Counted from the first letter of the stretch, positions 1 to 11,019 are shown. The stretch is 64,000 bases of DNA from Pseudactinotalea terrae (GCF_009733845.1 NZ_WNXZ01000002.1:434001-498000), one strand, 5' to 3'. The notes: a model not told the origin generated them from the letters alone. Numbers and translations are program-made.

Positions 1-198
1 CGCCGGCGAGCATCGTCCTCGCACGCTGCACCGAGCTGATCTCCATGTTGCCGCCGCCGATGCTGCCCCACGACGAGTCCGCGGCCACCACCATCTTCGC
101 GCCGGCCTCGCGCGGGGCGTGGCCGCGCACCTCGATCACCGTGACCAGGGCATAGGGGATCTGCTGCGCGTGCAGCCGTGCGGCTGCCTCGACCCAGC

Positions 199-202
<4 letters not shown>
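1..202 (-). CDS. xdhC: XdhC-family xanthine dehydrogenase accessory protein (N-terminal fragment)
   Basis: The start codon at 202 is seen on the minus strand and the gene runs off the left edge; only about 67 residues are present. The peptide begins MSWVEAAARLHAQQIPYALV and contains HAPREAGAKM and GSIGGGNME, typical of the XdhC/CoxI N-terminal domain, which helps insert sulfurated molybdenum cofactor into xanthine dehydrogenase. Its ATG overlaps the stop codon of xdhB by 4 bp (ATGA), so it is the third gene of the xdhA-xdhB-xdhC operon. The function follows from family knowledge and position; the C-terminal Rossmann-like domain lies outside the window. Confidence 0.85.
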
Positions 203-2612
<2,410 letters not shown>

Positions 2613-2616
<4 letters not shown>

Positions 2617-4055
2617 GAGGACACCGCCTCGTTCGTGGTCGCGTAGAAGCGCAGCAGGCTCTGCTCGAGCATCGCGGCGCGGTAGCGGGCGCTCGCTCGG
2701 TGGTCGTCCATCGGGGTGCCCTCGCCTGCCAGTACCGATGCAGCGGCGCCTACCGTGCCCACCTCCCAGGGCTTCCCGCGCAGCGCGTGCTCCGTCGCGA
2801 CTGCCCGCAGCGGGGTCGCAGCGACGCCGCCCAGCCCGATCCTGATCTCGCGCACCACACCCTCGCCGAGGTCCGCGGCGATGGCCACCGCGACAGAGGA
2901 GATGTCGTCGAAGCGCCGCTTGGCGACCTTGACGAAGCTCGACCGCGGCAGCAGCGGCAGCGGGATCCGCACGGACCGGATCAGCTCGTCGGGCTCGCGC
3001 ACGCTCTGCCGATACCCGGTGAAGTAGTCGGCCATCGGTACCTCGCGGTCGCCGCGCACCGAGGACAGCACGAGGCTCGCGTTGAGGGCCAGCAGCGCCG
3101 GCGCTGCGTCGCCGATGGGGGAGCCGGTGCCGAGGTTGCCGCCGAGCGTCGCGCTGTTGCGGATCAACCGCGATGCGAACTGGACGAACACCTCCTCCAG
3201 CAGCGGCACCGAGCCGGCGAGCGTGCGCTCGATCTCCGACAGGGTGAGCGCGGCGCCGATCTCGACCCGTTCGGGGGTGGCCTCGAACCCGCGCAGCTCG
3301 GGGAGCTGATCGATGGCGACGAGCAGCGGCGCGCGGCGGTGGCCGAGGTTCGCCTGGACACCCCAGTCGGTCGAACCGGCGACGGCCACGGCGCCCTCGG
3401 TCCCAGCCAGCGCGGCCAGTGCCTCGCTCAGGTGGGCCGGCCTCACGAAGGCGGCCTCGCCGTCGAGCACGGTCGCACGGGGCGCAGGAGCGGGGCGAGA
3501 CAGCCGCACGGCGAGCGGGTCGTCGTCCGGAACATCACCGAGCGCGAACGCCGCATCCTGGATCGGCCGGTAGCCCGTGCACCGGCACAGGTTCCCCGCC
3601 ATCGCGTGCACGTCGAAGCCGTTCGGGCCGCGCTCGGGGCCGGGGTCGCACGCGCGCCGCTCGGGCCGGTAGTACTCGGCCGCCATCGAGCACACGAACC
3701 CCGGTGTGCAGTAGCCGCACTGGGAGCCACCGCGAAACGCCATCTCCCGCTGCACCGGGTGGAGATCCTCCGGTGTTCCGAGGCCCTCGGCGGTGATCAC
3801 CTCGACGCCGTCGAGCGCGGCCGCCGGGATGAGGCAGGAGTTGACGGCGGTCCAGCGCGTGCCCTCGCCGTCGGGTCGCGCCACGAGTACCGAGCATGCG
3901 CCGCACTCTCCTTCGGCGCAGCCCTCCTTGGCGCCGGTGAGGCCCTGGTTGCGGAGCCAGTCGAGCGCGTTGGTGGAGCCGTCCACGCCGGCGCCCAGCG
4001 GGCGTGCCCGCCCGTTGACCGTGATCGCGGTTCCCATCTCGATCTGAGCGCCCAT
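2613..4055 (-). CDS. xdhA: Xanthine dehydrogenase, [2Fe-2S]/FAD subunit
   Basis: A 480-residue electron-transfer subunit that passes electrons from the molybdenum centre through two iron-sulfur clusters to FAD and NAD. The plant-type ferredoxin cysteines are C46, C51, C54 and C74; the second cluster uses C113, C116, C157 and C159 (QCGYC and LCRC). The FAD domain follows from about residue 195, with VAVAGSTDWG and the RNSATLGGNL segment. Start chosen at 4055 because TGGAGGGA lies 7 nt upstream; a longer open frame to 4310 has no ribosome site and low-quality sequence. First gene of the xdhA-xdhB-xdhC operon. The fused FeS+FAD arrangement matches Rhodobacter-type XdhA. Confidence 0.88.
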
Positions 4056-4176
4056 GGACAGCTCCCTCCACCCGTGCGCCGTTGCTCGTGCATGGTTGAA
4101 GCTGATGAACCCACGTCCGGTTGGCCATGCGAACGGCGCGCGGTGATTTCGAGGGTACACCTGCACCTCGCCTGGA

Positions 4177-4182
4177 TAGCCT
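4177..4182 (+). promoter_or_regulatory. -10 element of a leaderless promoter (nucleotidyltransferase gene)
   Basis: TAGCCT ends 6 nt before the ATG at 4189. With a transcription start 6-7 nt after the hexamer the mRNA would begin at the start codon. No Shine-Dalgarno sequence is present. The same spacing recurs at many genes in the window. Confidence 0.6.
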
Positions 4183-4188
4183 CGCCGG

Positions 4189-5010
4189 ATGGCCCTCGAC
4201 GACGACGCTCTGCTCGCCCTGGCCGCCCGGCTCGCCGCCGTCCCGGGGATCGTGGGTGTCACGCTCGGCGGCAGCCGTGGCCGTGGCGAGGGCCGGCCCG
4301 ACTCCGACACCGATCTCGGGCTGTACTACCGCGGCGAGATCGACACCGACACGCTCGGCGCGCTCGTGCGGGAGATCGCTGGCGAGCACGCCGAGGTCAC
4401 CCCGCACGGTGGCTGGGGACCGTGGGTCGACGGCGGTGGCTGGCTCCGCATCGACGGCGCCGCCGTGGATCTCATCTATCGCGACCTCGACCGCGTCGAG
4501 GCGTGCTGGCAGCGGGTGAGCGAGGGCGAGAACACCTTCCACATGCAGACCGGACACCCGCTCGGCGTCCCCGATCTCGCCTATCCGGGGGAGCTGGCGA
4601 TGAGCCGCGTGCTGGCGGACAGCACGGGCGTGCTCTCACGCCCTCGCGACACGTACCAGGCGTACCCGCCCGCGTTGGCTGCGCGGATGGTCGAAGGGCT
4701 CTGGGAGGCGCAGTTCCTGCTCGACGGCGCAGCGAAGGTCGCCGGGCGTGGCGATCCGGCGTATTTCGGGCTGCTGCTGTCGCGCTCGCTGCTGCTTGCC
4801 GCGCACGCGGTGTGCGCCCGCGCAGGCCGCTGGGTCACCAACGAGAAGGGGCTGGTCGCGATCGCGGCTGACCAGCCCGGCGCGCCGGCGGGGCTCGTGG
4901 CCGCGGTCGACGCCGTGCTCGGTGCGGTCGCGAGCGATCCCGCCGCTGCGATCGCCCAGGCCCGCGAGGTCGTCGAGGCCGTCGTTGCCGGGCCACCCGG
5001 CGGTGCCTGA
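4189..5010 (+). CDS. Nucleotidyltransferase-fold protein (MNT/pol-beta-like)
   Basis: A 273-residue protein whose N-terminus carries the nucleotidyltransferase signature GGSRGRGEG (about residues 27-35) followed by DSDTDLGLYY, giving the GS...DxD metal-binding pattern of the DNA polymerase beta superfamily; a third acidic residue is likely in the AAVDLIY segment near 91-97. The C-terminal half is helical and Ala/Leu rich, as in stand-alone nucleotidyltransferases fused to a substrate-binding helical bundle (kanamycin/lincosamide nucleotidyltransferase-like and DUF4037-like proteins). Substrate unknown. Monocistronic, with a leaderless-type promoter. It diverges from xdhA. A toxin-antitoxin MNT role is unlikely because no HEPN partner is adjacent. 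Confidence 0.75.
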   Translation: MALDDDALLALAARLAAVPGIVGVTLGGSRGRGEGRPDSDTDLGLYYRGEIDTDTLGALVREIAGEHAEVTPHGGWGPWVDGGGWLRIDGAAVDLIYRDLDRVEACWQRVSEGENTFHMQTGHPLGVPDLAYPGELAMSRVLADSTGVLSRPRDTYQAYPPALAARMVEGLWEAQFLLDGAAKVAGRGDPAYFGLLLSRSLLLAAHAVCARAGRWVTNEKGLVAIAADQPGAPAGLVAAVDAVLGAVASDPAAAIAQAREVVEAVVAGPPGGA

Positions 5011-5030
5011 GCGTCCACGGCTGGTGAGTG

Positions 5031-5430
5031 AGCGGCCACGGGGCGGTCTTGGGTGGACGGTGAGTGACCGGTGGGGCGCCGGGGTGGGCTGGCTGGTGGG
5101 TGAGCGGCCACGGGGCGGTCTTGGGTGGACGGTGAGTGACCGGTGGGGCGCCGGGGTGGGCTGGCTGGTGGGTGAGCGGCCACGGGGCGGTCTTGGGTGG
5201 ACGGTGAGTGACCGGTGGGGCGCCGGGGTGGGCTGGCTGGTGGGTGAGCGGCCACGGGGCGGTCTTGGGTGGACGGTGAGTGACCGGTGGGGCGCCGGGG
5301 TGGGCTGGCTGGTGGGTGAGCGGCCACGGGGCGGTCTTGGGTGGACGGTGAGTGACCGGTGGGGCGCCGGGGTGGGCTGGCTGGTGGGTGAGCGGCCACG
5401 GGGCGGCCTTGGGTGGACGGTGAGGAACCG
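5031..5430 (+). repeat. 72-bp tandem repeat (5 identical copies plus a partial sixth)
   Basis: Units begin at 5031, 5103, 5175, 5247, 5319 and 5391, exactly 72 bp apart. The first five are identical by eye; the sixth differs at one base and decays after about 40 bp. Each unit is itself a dimer of two diverged 36-bp halves, starting GGTGAGTGACCGG and GGTGGGTGAGCGG. Because 72 is a multiple of three, several frames stay open (24-residue repeats), but I treat these as non-coding. The array fills most of the 442-bp gap between the nucleotidyltransferase stop and the uracil-DNA glycosylase start and ends at the latter's promoter. Confidence 0.95.
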
Positions 5431-5440
5431 CTGGCGGGGA

Positions 5441-5446
5441 TAGCGT
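5441..5446 (+). promoter_or_regulatory. -10 element of leaderless promoter (udgB)
   Basis: TAGCGT lies 6 nt before the ATG at 5453. The -35 region falls in the decayed end of the 72-bp tandem repeat. Confidence 0.6.
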
Positions 5447-5452
5447 GGCGGG

Positions 5453-6292
5453 ATGGGAACGTCGTCGCTGCCGCACCCGATCACGGCCGCGGCTTTCGGG
5501 TCCCCGGTTGCTCCAGGAACCGGCTGGCCAGGTGATCCGGCCGATGCGGACACGCCGGTCGGGGTGCGCGAGCGGCAGGTCGCCACGCTGGCGGCGGCCG
5601 CGGCGGACCTCGGGGAGGTCGACGCCCGCAGCAGCGTGTGCGAGGCCTGCCCTCGGCTGGTCTCATGGCGCGAGGAGGTCGCCGTCACCAAGCGGCGCGC
5701 GTTCGCCGATCAGCCGTACTGGGGCCGCCCCGCGCCGGGGTTCGGCGACGAGCAGCCGCGGCTGCTGATCGTCGGCCTCGCCCCCGCGGCACACGGCGCC
5801 AACCGCACCGGCCGGGTCTTCACCGGTGACAGGTCCGGGGACTGGCTGTTCGCCGCGCTGCACCGCACCGGATTCGCGAACCAGGCGACGTCCGTGCACG
5901 CCGGCGACGGTCTCGTGCTCACAGGTGCACGCATCGTCGCCGCCGTCCGCTGCGCACCGCCGGACAACAAGCCCACCCCCGAGGAGCGGCGCACGTGCGC
6001 GCACTGGCTGCGCCGCGAGATCACCCTCGTGACGCCGTCGACCACGGCAATCCTCGCGCTCGGCGGAATCGCCTGGCAGGCCACCTTCGCCGCGCTCGCC
6101 GAGCTCGGCTGGGCGGTGCCGCGGCCCCGGCCGGGCTTCGGTCACGGTGCCGAGGCCGCGGTGGTGACACCCGAGGGTCGGCGCGTGCTGCTGATCGGCA
6201 GCTACCACGTGTCGCAGCAGAACACCTTCACCGGCAGGCTCACCGAGGAGATGCTCGACGACGTGCTTCTCCGGGCTCGCGCGGTTCGCTGA
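5453..6292 (+). CDS. Family 5 uracil-DNA glycosylase (UDGb), [4Fe-4S] type
   Basis: A 279-residue base-excision repair enzyme expected to remove uracil and some other deaminated bases from DNA. The family 5 signatures are clear: [19 protein letters not shown] (residues 108-126) and [12 protein letters not shown] (252-263). Four cysteines, C63, C66, C167 and C182, match the iron-sulfur ligands of family 4/5 enzymes. Family 5 lacks the acidic catalytic residue of family 1 in motif 1, consistent with the Ala-Pro-Ala-Ala stretch here. The N-terminal 55 residues are poorly conserved and could be shorter in reality, but the ATG at 5453 sits 6 nt after a TAGCGT hexamer, supporting a leaderless start. 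The promoter abuts the upstream minisatellite. Confidence 0.88.
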   Translation: MGTSSLPHPITAAAFGSPVAPGTGWPGDPADADTPVGVRERQVATLAAAAADLGEVDARSSVCEACPRLVSWREEVAVTKRRAFADQPYWGRPAPGFGDEQPRLLIVGLAPAAHGANRTGRVFTGDRSGDWLFAALHRTGFANQATSVHAGDGLVLTGARIVAAVRCAPPDNKPTPEERRTCAHWLRREITLVTPSTTAILALGGIAWQATFAALAELGWAVPRPRPGFGHGAEAAVVTPEGRRVLLIGSYHVSQQNTFTGRLTEEMLDDVLLRARAVR

Positions 6293-6335
6293 GACCAGGT
6301 GGCCAAACCCACATTTTGACAGGCGCTGTGTCACC

Positions 6336-6341
6336 TAATCT
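6336..6341 (+). promoter_or_regulatory. -10 element of leaderless promoter (ndh)
   Basis: TAATCT lies 6 nt before the GTG at 6348. TTTTGACA at 6314-6321 may contribute a -35; using TTTTGA (6314-6319) the spacing to the -10 is 16 bp. Confidence 0.6.
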
Positions 6342-6347
6342 GGAGAG

Positions 6348-7718
6348 GTGAACAAGGCCCGCAAGGTTCCCCGCATCCTCGTTCTGGGCGGCGGTTACGT
6401 CGGCCTCTACGCCGCCCTGTCGCTGCGCAAGAGACTCGGTCGGCGCGAGGCGGCGATCGTCGTCGTCGACCCCCGTTCGTACATGACCTACCAGCCGTTC
6501 CTGCCCGAGGCGGCTGCGGGCAACCTGGAGCCGAGGCACGTCGTGGTGCCGCTGCGGCGCACGCTCAAGGGCTGCACGATCCTGTCCGGCCGCGTGACCA
6601 GCCTCGATCACGGCAGCCGGGTGGCCGAGGTGACGCCGTTGGAGGGCGAGGCCTACACGGTCTCCTACGACCACGTGATCACCTCGCTGGGCTCCGTGGC
6701 GCGCACGCTGCCGATCCCTGGGCTCGCCGAGCAGGGCATGGGCTTCAAGCAGATCGAGGAAGCGATCGCGCTGCGCAACACGGTGCTCGGCAAGATGGAG
6801 GCGGCGAGCTCGACCTGGGACCCCGCGCTACGCCGCCGACTGCTGACCTTCACGTTCGTGGGCGGAGGGTTCGCCGGCATCGAGGCGCTCGGTGAGGTCG
6901 AGGACATGGCCCGCACCGCGTGCCAGGACTTCGACTCGATCCGCCCGCAGGACCTGCGCTTCGTGCTGGTCGAGGCGATGGGCCGGATCCTGCCCGAGGT
7001 GGGTGAGGAACTCGGTGGCTATGCCATCGAGCAGCTCCGCAGCCGCGGCATCGAGCTCAAGCTGAACACGCTGCTGGAGTCCTGCGTGGACGGCCACATC
7101 GAGACCTCCGACGGCGACCGCTTCGAGTCCGACACCCTCGTCTGGACCGCGGGTGTCAAGGCGAGCCCCGCGCTCGGCCGCACCGACCTGCCGCTCGACG
7201 AGCGCGGCCGGGTGCGCACCAACGCGGCCCTGCAGGTCGTCGACGCCGAGGGGACCGTCGTCGAGGGTGCCTGGGCCGCCGGCGACTGCGCCGCCGTGCC
7301 CGACCTCACCGGCGAGCCCGGTGCCACCTGCGCGCCGACGGCGCAGCATGCGGTCCGGCAGGGACGTCACCTCGGCCAGAACCTCGCCCGCGAGATCGTG
7401 GGTGAGGAGCTCGTCGACTACAAGCACGCGAACCTCGGCACGGTCGCCTCGCTCGGCCTCTACAAGGGCGTCGCGCAGACCTTCGGCATCAAGCTGCGTG
7501 GTCCGCTCGCCTGGTTCATGCACCGGACCTATCACATGTGGGCCATGCCGACCCTGAACCGCAAGGTGCGGATCGTGCTCGACTGGACGACGGCGCTGCT
7601 GTTCCGCCGCGAGATGGTCGCCCTCGGTGCGTTCTCCTCACCGCGCGCCGAGTTCCGGGCCGTCGCCGGCGGCGGCTCGGCCGGAGCCGGGAGCACAGCG
7701 GAGCCGATCCAGAGCTGA
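6348..7718 (+). CDS. ndh: Type II NADH:quinone oxidoreductase (NDH-2)
   Basis: A 456-residue FAD-dependent membrane-associated dehydrogenase that feeds NADH electrons to menaquinone without proton pumping. The FAD-binding Rossmann motif GGGYVGLYAA is at residues 13-22, the NAD-binding GGGFAGIE at about 174-181, and the second FAD contact WAAGDCAAVPD near 309-319. The C-terminal segment around LRGPLAWFMHRTYHM is the amphipathic membrane-binding region typical of NDH-2. Starts with GTG at 6348 in a leaderless context; GGAG lies only 2 nt upstream and is too close to serve as a normal ribosome site. Monocistronic, followed by a tRNA gene. Confidence 0.9.
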   Translation: MNKARKVPRILVLGGGYVGLYAALSLRKRLGRREAAIVVVDPRSYMTYQPFLPEAAAGNLEPRHVVVPLRRTLKGCTILSGRVTSLDHGSRVAEVTPLEGEAYTVSYDHVITSLGSVARTLPIPGLAEQGMGFKQIEEAIALRNTVLGKMEAASSTWDPALRRRLLTFTFVGGGFAGIEALGEVEDMARTACQDFDSIRPQDLRFVLVEAMGRILPEVGEELGGYAIEQLRSRGIELKLNTLLESCVDGHIETSDGDRFESDTLVWTAGVKASPALGRTDLPLDERGRVRTNAALQVVDAEGTVVEGAWAAGDCAAVPDLTGEPGATCAPTAQHAVRQGRHLGQNLAREIVGEELVDYKHANLGTVASLGLYKGVAQTFGIKLRGPLAWFMHRTYHMWAMPTLNRKVRIVLDWTTALLFRREMVALGAFSSPRAEFRAVAGGGSAGAGSTAEPIQS

Positions 7719-7746
7719 TCCGCGCCGGGCGACTACCCTCGCAGTC

Positions 7747-7820
7747 GCCCCCATAGCCCAATCGGCAGAGGCAGCCGACTTAAAATCGGCCCAGTCCGGG
7801 TTCGAGCCCCGGTGGGGGCA
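7747..7820 (+). tRNA. tRNA with anticodon UAA (Leu-UAA by anticodon), class I body
   Basis: All four stems fold: acceptor 7747-7753 with 7813-7819, D stem 7756-7758 with 7770-7772, anticodon stem 7774-7778 with 7786-7790, T stem 7796-7800 with 7808-7812. The anticodon loop is CTTAAAA, so the anticodon is UAA and it would read UUA. The T loop is TTCGAGC, the discriminator is A, and CCA is not fully encoded (ACCG). The variable region is only 5 nt (CCAGT), which is class I; bacterial leucine tRNAs are normally class II with a long variable arm. The amino-acid identity is therefore less certain than the anticodon suggests. Confidence 0.9.
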
Positions 7821-7905
7821 CCGCGCCCGTGGGAGGTGTCCGCGCCGAGCATCGAGGGAGGGAAGTCCGGCACCTTGCCGGGCGTGACGATGTGAGGGCG
7901 CGTAC

Positions 7906-8343
7906 CTACAGCCAGCGCCGCACCCGGCGGCGGTAGTCGGCGTACGCATCGCCGAAGATCCGTTGCAGGCGTTCCTCTTCGCCGCGGATCACCGCGGTGA
8001 TCGCCAGCAGCGCGAGCGGCAGCGTGATCAGCGGCCACCAGCTCGCTGCTGTCAGCGCGATGCCGAGGACCGCGACCGTGAACGCCAGGTAGATCGGGTT
8101 CCGGCTCACCGAGAACGGCCCGCTGGTCACGAGCGCGGTCGCGTCGCGGAACGGCAGCACGGGGGTGCGGGCGGCCCGGAACCGGTGCTCGGCGGCCAGG
8201 GCGAGCGCGCCGGACCCGATCATCAGTGCGACGCCCAGCCCGCGAGCCCACCAGGCGCCCAGCAGCCCGAGCGGCTGCACGAGGTGCCCGATCAGGGCGA
8301 GCAGGAGCCCGCCGCCGTACAGCAGGGGTGGATAGGGGCGCAT
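7906..8343 (-). CDS. Isoprenylcysteine carboxyl methyltransferase-family membrane protein
   Basis: A 145-residue protein with four to five hydrophobic segments and the ICMT/PEMT-family C-terminal pattern: VTSGPFSVSRNPIYLAF (about 72-88), then GEEERLQRIFGDAYADYRRRVRRWL at the end, where RNP and the E-E pair line the SAM-binding site. These enzymes methylate small or lipid substrates at the membrane; the substrate here is unknown. Start at 8343 is supported by GGGAGG 5 nt upstream. It lies 17 bp downstream of the protein kinase gene on the same strand and may be co-transcribed with it. Confidence 0.75.
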   Translation of the reverse strand: MRPYPPLLYGGGLLLALIGHLVQPLGLLGAWWARGLGVALMIGSGALALAAEHRFRAARTPVLPFRDATALVTSGPFSVSRNPIYLAFTVAVLGIALTAASWWPLITLPLALLAITAVIRGEEERLQRIFGDAYADYRRRVRRWL

Positions 8344-8360
8344 CGTTGCCTCCCGCGGAC

Positions 8361-10100
8361 TCAGAACGCGTCGGTGATCGTCAGGACGACCAGGGTGGCC
8401 TCGCTGACCTTGATGCCGAGATCGGGATGTGTGTTGGAGAAGTAGCCCGCGGGTGCAGCCACCAGGATGATGTCGCCGGTGTGCATCGAGGCGACATCGA
8501 GCCCGAGCGCGTCGGCAAGCTCCTCCGGGCTCACCGATGTCGGACCGTCGAGGTTGGTCGACTCCATCGGGTTGAGCTGCACGGTCTCGCCGTCGAGCCA
8601 GGCTGAGCTGTCGGTGGAGACGTCGACGCTGAAGGCGTCCTCGATCGTGTCGCCGTCGCCGTCGACGAGCTGTCGGGACTGCACCTCGTCGGGGATCGGC
8701 AGCTCCTCGGGGATCTCGACCTGGAACACGCCTGCGCTGTTCGGCTCGGCCAACAGGTTGTCCACGGCACGGCCGGTGTAGCTCGGACCACGGTTCGCCT
8801 GGGCGATCAGCATGGAGGCGACGACGACGCACGCGACGACCAGCACTGGGATCAGCACGCCGAACACCACCCGCCAGTCCATGCGACGGCGCGGCGGTGG
8901 GTGGGCGGCGCTCGCCGTCCAGCCGCCGGTCGTCGCTGCGTGCGCGAGAGGCGCGACCGGGGCCGCCTGCACAGGTCCCGTGACACCGGGGGAAGGGCTG
9001 TCGGAAGCGCCGGCCACGGCCGCACCACCCGGCAGGGCAGCCGGCTGACCGGGCTGCCCCACGGGCACTCTGCCGTCGACAGGGGGCAGGAGCGTGGCGT
9101 GCCCCTCGGGGAGCTGGATCGGTTGGCTCTGGTGGACCCGTGTGGTCGGCTGCGGAGGGCGCGACGGCGCACTGCCGCGAGGCACCTCCAGCGGCGTGAC
9201 CTCGAGGCTGAGCTCGCGCTGGATGTCCTGGAGCGCCCGACCCATGTCGGCAGCGGAGTCGTAGCGGGCGGCGCGGTCGTGCGCGAGCCCCCTCCGGAGC
9301 ATGGCATGCAGCGACTCCGGGATGTCGGGGCGCTTCATGGCTCCGATGAACCCGCTCTTGATCCGACCGGTCAGGTGGGCGGCCGAGTTCGGCCCGCCCG
9401 GCACCTCGTGGGGCGACCGCGCCTCGAGCAGGGAGTAGAGGGTGGCGGCGAGCGAGTACCTGTCCGAGCGCGCGTCCGAGACCGGCTCCTCCCAGAGGGT
9501 CTCCGGTGCCGCCCACGGCAGGCTCATCCCGACCGAGCTCTCGCCGGTACCGGGCCGGCCCTCGGTGCTGACCTGGGGATGCTTGCCGGCCTCGGGCAGC
9601 TCCTCGTCGATCGTGGAGATCCCGAAATCCGAGAGCACGGGCACGCCGTACTCGGTCAGCAGGATGTTGGCGGGCTTGACGTCGCGGTGCACGATCCCGG
9701 CGCGGTGCGCGGCCTCGAGGGCGCCGGCGAGCCGGATGCCGAGCACGAGCACGTCTTTGACCGACATCGGGTAGTGCCGGTAGAACGCGCCCAGGCTGCC
9801 GCCCGAGCAGTACTCCATCACCAGGTACGGCTGACCCTCGTCATCGACGTCGGCAGCGTAGATCGCGGCGATGTTCGAGTGGTTCGAGACCCGTGCCATC
9901 AGGTTGGCCTCCGCGGCGAACTGCTCGCGGATCGACTCGCTCAGGTCCTCGGTCCGCAGCACCTTGATCGCGACCTCACGCTGCGGCATCTGCTGCTCGT
10001 ACAGGTACACGTCGGAGAAGCCGCCGTGACCGATCGGCCGGACATAGGTGTAACCCGGGATCTCCGGCGCGCTGGCCGGTTCCTGGTGCACCTCTGGCAC
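8361..10100 (-). CDS. Membrane-anchored eukaryotic-like Ser/Thr protein kinase
   Basis: A 579-residue protein. The kinase domain spans about residues 17-290: glycine loop IGHGGFSDVYLY, Lys 46 in the AIK motif, catalytic HRD at 138-140 in VHRDVKPANILL, DFG at 158-160, and AAPETLW. A Pro/Ala-rich linker (about 290-405) leads to a transmembrane helix (VVFGVLIPVLVVACVVVASM), followed by about 145 extracytoplasmic residues with no PASTA repeat. The external part is acidic and unlike known sensor domains I can recall. GTG start at 10100 chosen because GGAGG lies 4 nt upstream and the preceding frame is not protein-like. Diverges from a lipoprotein gene. Confidence 0.87.
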   Translation of the reverse strand: MPEVHQEPASAPEIPGYTYVRPIGHGGFSDVYLYEQQMPQREVAIKVLRTEDLSESIREQFAAEANLMARVSNHSNIAAIYAADVDDEGQPYLVMEYCSGGSLGAFYRHYPMSVKDVLVLGIRLAGALEAAHRAGIVHRDVKPANILLTEYGVPVLSDFGISTIDEELPEAGKHPQVSTEGRPGTGESSVGMSLPWAAPETLWEEPVSDARSDRYSLAATLYSLLEARSPHEVPGGPNSAAHLTGRIKSGFIGAMKRPDIPESLHAMLRRGLAHDRAARYDSAADMGRALQDIQRELSLEVTPLEVPRGSAPSRPPQPTTRVHQSQPIQLPEGHATLLPPVDGRVPVGQPGQPAALPGGAAVAGASDSPSPGVTGPVQAAPVAPLAHAATTGGWTASAAHPPPRRRMDWRVVFGVLIPVLVVACVVVASMLIAQANRGPSYTGRAVDNLLAEPNSAGVFQVEIPEELPIPDEVQSRQLVDGDGDTIEDAFSVDVSTDSSAWLDGETVQLNPMESTNLDGPTSVSPEELADALGLDVASMHTGDIILVAAPAGYFSNTHPDLGIKVSEATLVVLTITDAF

Positions 10101-10169
10101 GGCACCTCCGGTGCGGTTCGTCGGGTCGCGGTCCGGCCGACCCGAACACGACTCTCGCGGGCGGCCGCC

Positions 10170-10175
10170 TAGGCT
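10170..10175 (+). promoter_or_regulatory. Probable -10 of the lipoprotein promoter
   Basis: TAGGCT lies 31 nt before the ATG at 10207, leaving a short leader that includes AGGGGAG as ribosome-binding site. It lies in the 106-bp gap shared with the divergent kinase gene. Confidence 0.45.
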
Positions 10176-10206
10176 GGTGGGAAGTCCAGGCGATTGTAGG
10201 GGAGCG

Positions 10207-11019
10207 ATGAGCAGACGCCTTGCCCGCACGGCTGCGGTAGCCACGTTGCTGCTGCTGACCGGTTGCGCCAGCGCCGACCCGGTGAGCACGCTCGACGACG
10301 CTCCCGCGGAGGCGATCGACCCCACCGGGCAGGTGACGATCCTGACCACGATGCTCACCGAGCTCTACGCGCACGGGCTCGACGCCGGTAGCACCCCGAC
10401 GAGCATCATCTCGGACGGCGCCACGGTCGCCGTGGCCGTCAACGAGCTCACGAGTGCGCTCGATCTGGGCGAGGGTGCGCGCGACTTCGCTGCCGCGACC
10501 GCCTTCGAGCTGAGCGTCGCAGCGGACGAGGCGGTCGACGAGGTGGATGTCGCCACCTCCGGGGCCGAGATCGTGGGCAGCCACGACGGTCAGCCGGTCG
10601 CCACCGTGCGAGTGGTGCTCAGCGCCTCCCGCACCTCGGGGCCGACCACGGAGGCGACCGTCACCTACGCACTGCTGCTCGACGGCGACAGGCTGGCCGA
10701 CGTCGAGACCTGGGCCCCGGGGCTGGACTCAGGGGTGGGGCTGTCGTCGCCGACAGGCGCGGCGCAGCGCTTCCTCGATCTCGTCCAGGCGGGCGACCTC
10801 GAGGCCGCGCGGTTCTTCTCGGACGACGTCAACACCGATGCCCAGCTCCAGGTCCTCGCCACGGCGACGGATGACGACACCCGGCTGGTCGAGCTACCGC
10901 AGGCGCAGCTGGGTTCGGCTCACGTGGTGTACGCGCTCGATCCCCAGGGCAGCGTGCTCGGACGCTTCGAGGTGCTGCTGGGCTCGCAGACCAGGGTGGT
11001 CTACTCACCGACAGCGTGA
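10207..11019 (+). CDS. Secreted lipoprotein of unknown function
   Basis: A 270-residue protein with an N-terminal lipoprotein signal (MSRRLARTAAVATLLLLTGC); the lipobox LLTGC places the lipidated Cys at residue 20. The mature part is acidic, Ala/Thr-rich and has repeated short beta-like stretches such as TATVTYALLLDGDRLADVETW; residues 175-210 (GAAQRFLDLVQAGDLEAARFF) resemble the helical start of NTF2-like folds. I do not recognise a specific family. AGGGGAG precedes the ATG. It diverges from the kinase gene and faces an acetyltransferase gene 4 bp away. Confidence 0.7.
   Translation: MSRRLARTAAVATLLLLTGCASADPVSTLDDAPAEAIDPTGQVTILTTMLTELYAHGLDAGSTPTSIISDGATVAVAVNELTSALDLGEGARDFAAATAFELSVAADEAVDEVDVATSGAEIVGSHDGQPVATVRVVLSASRTSGPTTEATVTYALLLDGDRLADVETWAPGLDSGVGLSSPTGAAQRFLDLVQAGDLEAARFFSDDVNTDAQLQVLATATDDDTRLVELPQAQLGSAHVVYALDPQGSVLGRFEVLLGSQTRVVYSPTA

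Noticed and set aside
4581-5691. Open frames with 24-residue repeats across the 72-bp array on both strands
   Set aside because: They exist only because the period is a multiple of three. No ribosome site, Pro/Arg/Trp-rich sequence, and they overlap real genes at the ends.
7906-9516. 536-codon frame covering the methyltransferase and part of the kinase
   Set aside because: Only the last 145 codons resemble a protein family; the rest is an alternative frame of the kinase gene.
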